From an uncultured Verrucomicrobiales bacterium (GTDB lineage: Bacteria; Verrucomicrobiota; Verrucomicrobiia; Verrucomicrobiales; Akkermansiaceae): a stretch of DNA of 45,860 nucleotides. Position 1 is the first letter of the stretch, and the number at the start of each line of letters is the position of its first letter. The position numbers and the translations under genes were made by a program. The stretch lies in the NCBI GenBank assembly GCA_937905985.1, contig CALCWC010000096.1:1-45860 (forward strand), written 5' to 3'. The notes under the pieces are model-generated. The model was not told the DNA's origin, searched no databases, and saw nothing but the letters and a program-made list of their open reading frames with translations. Of this stretch, positions 44,842 through 45,860 are shown piece by piece.

Positions 44842-44870
44842 CCTATCCCCACACCCCCGCCCTGTCAAGC
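44842..44870. repeat. 29-bp imperfect direct repeat, right copy
   Basis: 26/29 identical to 43093-43121. On the minus strand it contains TTGACA (44868-44863), a 17-bp spacer and TAGGAC, like the left copy, but no gene with a suitable start follows. Confidence 0.7.
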
Positions 44871-44910
44871 ACATGTGGCAACCCCGCCTCCGCCATGCGA
44901 GCGTTTTTGC

Positions 44911-44939
44911 TTGTGCGCGCGCGTGATTCGTGGTACAAG
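44911..44939 (+). promoter_or_regulatory. Candidate promoter of the ROK gene
   Basis: TTGTGC (44911-44916), a 17-bp spacer and TACAAG (44934-44939). Twenty nt separate it from the ATG at 44960. Confidence 0.45.
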
Positions 44940-44959
44940 GGTGCAACCTCTTATAGCTT

Positions 44960-45860
44960 ATGAATATTTCACCGAAATACATACCCGTGTTGGATCCCGA
45001 GTTTGTGGCACCCGTGCTGTGGACGCGCGCCTACCAGGAAAAAGTGGCGGCCACGCCGGGCGCACACCGCTTGGATATGGCCATGACGCGCCTGGACGGC
45101 ACATGCTTCCGCTGGAGCGGCATGGTGCTGCCGCACGAAGGCGAGAACGTGGCGCTCAACCGCACATACGTGGAGCGCATCGTGAAGTTCCTGCTGTGGA
45201 TGAAGGGCGGTTGCACGCTCATGGTGGCGGGTGACGACGCGATTGCGGACATGCTCTCCGACATCTACCGCGAGGGCGGCTCCCGCGAGTTCGACTGGGA
45301 CTACGAGAACAGCGTGTACGGCCAGCACTTCACCATCGTGAAGGTGGCCTCCGCCGCCGACCTGCCGGAAGAGAAATCCTCCTCCGTCTCCCTGGGCCGC
45401 AACCTGGACGGCTACCGCATCGGCTTTGACCTGGGCGGCTCCGACCGCAAGGCTGCAGCCGTGGTGAACGGCGAGGTGGTCTTCTCCGAGGAAATCGTGT
45501 GGGATCCCTACCACCAGACCGACCCCAACTATCAGCTGGAAGGCGTCGACGACTCCCTCATCCGCGCGGCCAAGCACCTGCCCCAGGTGGACGCCATCGG
45601 CGGTTCCGCCGCCGGCGTGTACGTGAACAACGAGCCCAAGGTGGCTTCCCTCTTCCGCGGCATTGCCAAGGACGACTTTGAGCGCGTGACGCGCCGCATG
45701 TTCTTCACGCTGAAGGACCGCTGGTGCGAGCGCATGGGCAAGGACGTTCCCTTCGAGGTGGTGAACGACGGCGAGGTGACCGCCCTGGCGGGTGCCATGG
45801 CGCTCAACGACGACGCCGTGCTCGGCATTGCCATGGGCACCTCCCTGGCCGCCGGCTACG
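44960..45860 (+). CDS. ROK-family protein (probable sugar kinase), partial at window end
   Basis: The first 300 residues are present and the frame is open at the edge. Residues ~1-150 form an N-terminal domain I do not recognise. The ROK/ASKHA fold then begins: phosphate loop YRIGFDLGGSDRKAAAV (152-168), GGSAAGVYVNN (214-224), the catalytic-Asp region VVNDGEVTALAGAM (267-280, ND motif) and GIAMGTSLAAGY (289-300). A ROK kinase phosphorylates hexoses or amino sugars; the N-terminal extension is not a winged helix, so a NagC-type repressor is unlikely. Typical length suggests 100-150 residues are missing. Confidence 0.82.
   Translation, partial: MNISPKYIPVLDPEFVAPVLWTRAYQEKVAATPGAHRLDMAMTRLDGTCFRWSGMVLPHEGENVALNRTYVERIVKFLLWMKGGCTLMVAGDDAIADMLSDIYREGGSREFDWDYENSVYGQHFTIVKVASAADLPEEKSSSVSLGRNLDGYRIGFDLGGSDRKAAAVVNGEVVFSEEIVWDPYHQTDPNYQLEGVDDSLIRAAKHLPQVDAIGGSAAGVYVNNEPKVASLFRGIAKDDFERVTRRMFFTLKDRWCERMGKDVPFEVVNDGEVTALAGAMALNDDAVLGIAMGTSLAAGY

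Larger units (their letters stand above)
44670..44959. other. 290-bp intergenic region after the AbiE-type pair
   Basis: No convincing gene. It contains the right repeat copy (44842-44870), a 10-bp match (44822-44831) to sequence near the left copy, and the ROK-gene promoter. On the minus strand a short frame ends ...HDLETLEKMLQKVI at ~44791; its sequence is protein-like, but there is no well-placed start codon, so it may be a remnant. Confidence 0.5.

Noticed and set aside
44788..44982. 64-aa minus-strand frame after the right repeat
   Set aside because: Its only ATG lies upstream of the putative repeat-borne promoter and the first half has no protein-like pattern; the last 17 residues look plausible, but this is not enough for a gene call.

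Overview
The window looks like bacterial chromosome of roughly 60% GC by eye, probably from a gut-type Verrucomicrobiota (Akkermansia-like). This is an inference from gene content and style, not a search result. The supporting points are a zinc-free type-B L31, a sodium-pumping acyl-CoA decarboxylase cluster, GatC/GatA without GatB, many secreted proteins of no recognised family, near-consensus sigma70 promoters, few Shine-Dalgarno sequences, and tRNA genes without an encoded CCA. No phage, insertion sequence, rRNA or CRISPR array was seen.

Layout. 94-7739 (minus): a tightly overlapping five-gene unit of ECF-like sigma factor, one-TM putative anti-sigma protein, double-PDZ protein, degenerate FKBP-like protein and a 1522-aa exported ankyrin protein. 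7880-10696: a membrane protein and rpmE read from divergent consensus promoters, then an Arg-rich small protein, an M23 peptidase and nadD. 10854-14806 (plus): carboxyltransferase, delta subunit, biotin carrier and beta subunit of a Na+-translocating decarboxylase. 14890-18904 (minus): clpB and an ArsB/NhaD-type transporter. 19125-22009 (plus): tRNA-Glu, then a small membrane protein, an AmgK-like kinase and a CHASE2-like protein. 22082-24233 (minus): NfeD and flotillin. 24431: rpsO. 24791-30842 (minus): EPS polymerase-like protein, acetolactate synthase, LysM/YkuD-like protein, an unknown, acpP and coaX. 30937-35802 (minus): an exopolysaccharide export operon (Wza-like, Wzc-like kinase, outer-membrane barrel, small secreted protein) that appears to begin with tRNA-Gly(UCC). 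35925-39597 (plus): tRNA-Gly(CCC), two small TM proteins, gatC, gatA, thiD. 39599-43083 (minus): a thioredoxin-like/transglutaminase-like secreted pair. 43207-44669 (plus): an AbiE-type toxin-antitoxin pair. 44960-end: a ROK-family protein cut by the window edge.

Themes. Several units deal with the envelope: the sigma operon, M23 and YkuD-like cell-wall proteins, NfeD/flotillin, EPS export and the transglutaminase-like pair. Candidate promoters sit unusually close to start codons at eight loci (6-14 nt between the -10 hexamer and ATG), suggesting that leaderless or nearly leaderless mRNAs are common. The strongest candidates for something undescribed are the five-gene sigma/PDZ/FKBP/ankyrin operon, the tRNA-Gly-led EPS operon, the AmgK-like/CHASE2 unit, and the promoter-like 29-bp repeat flanking the AbiE pair. 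All domain calls were made by eye from motifs.
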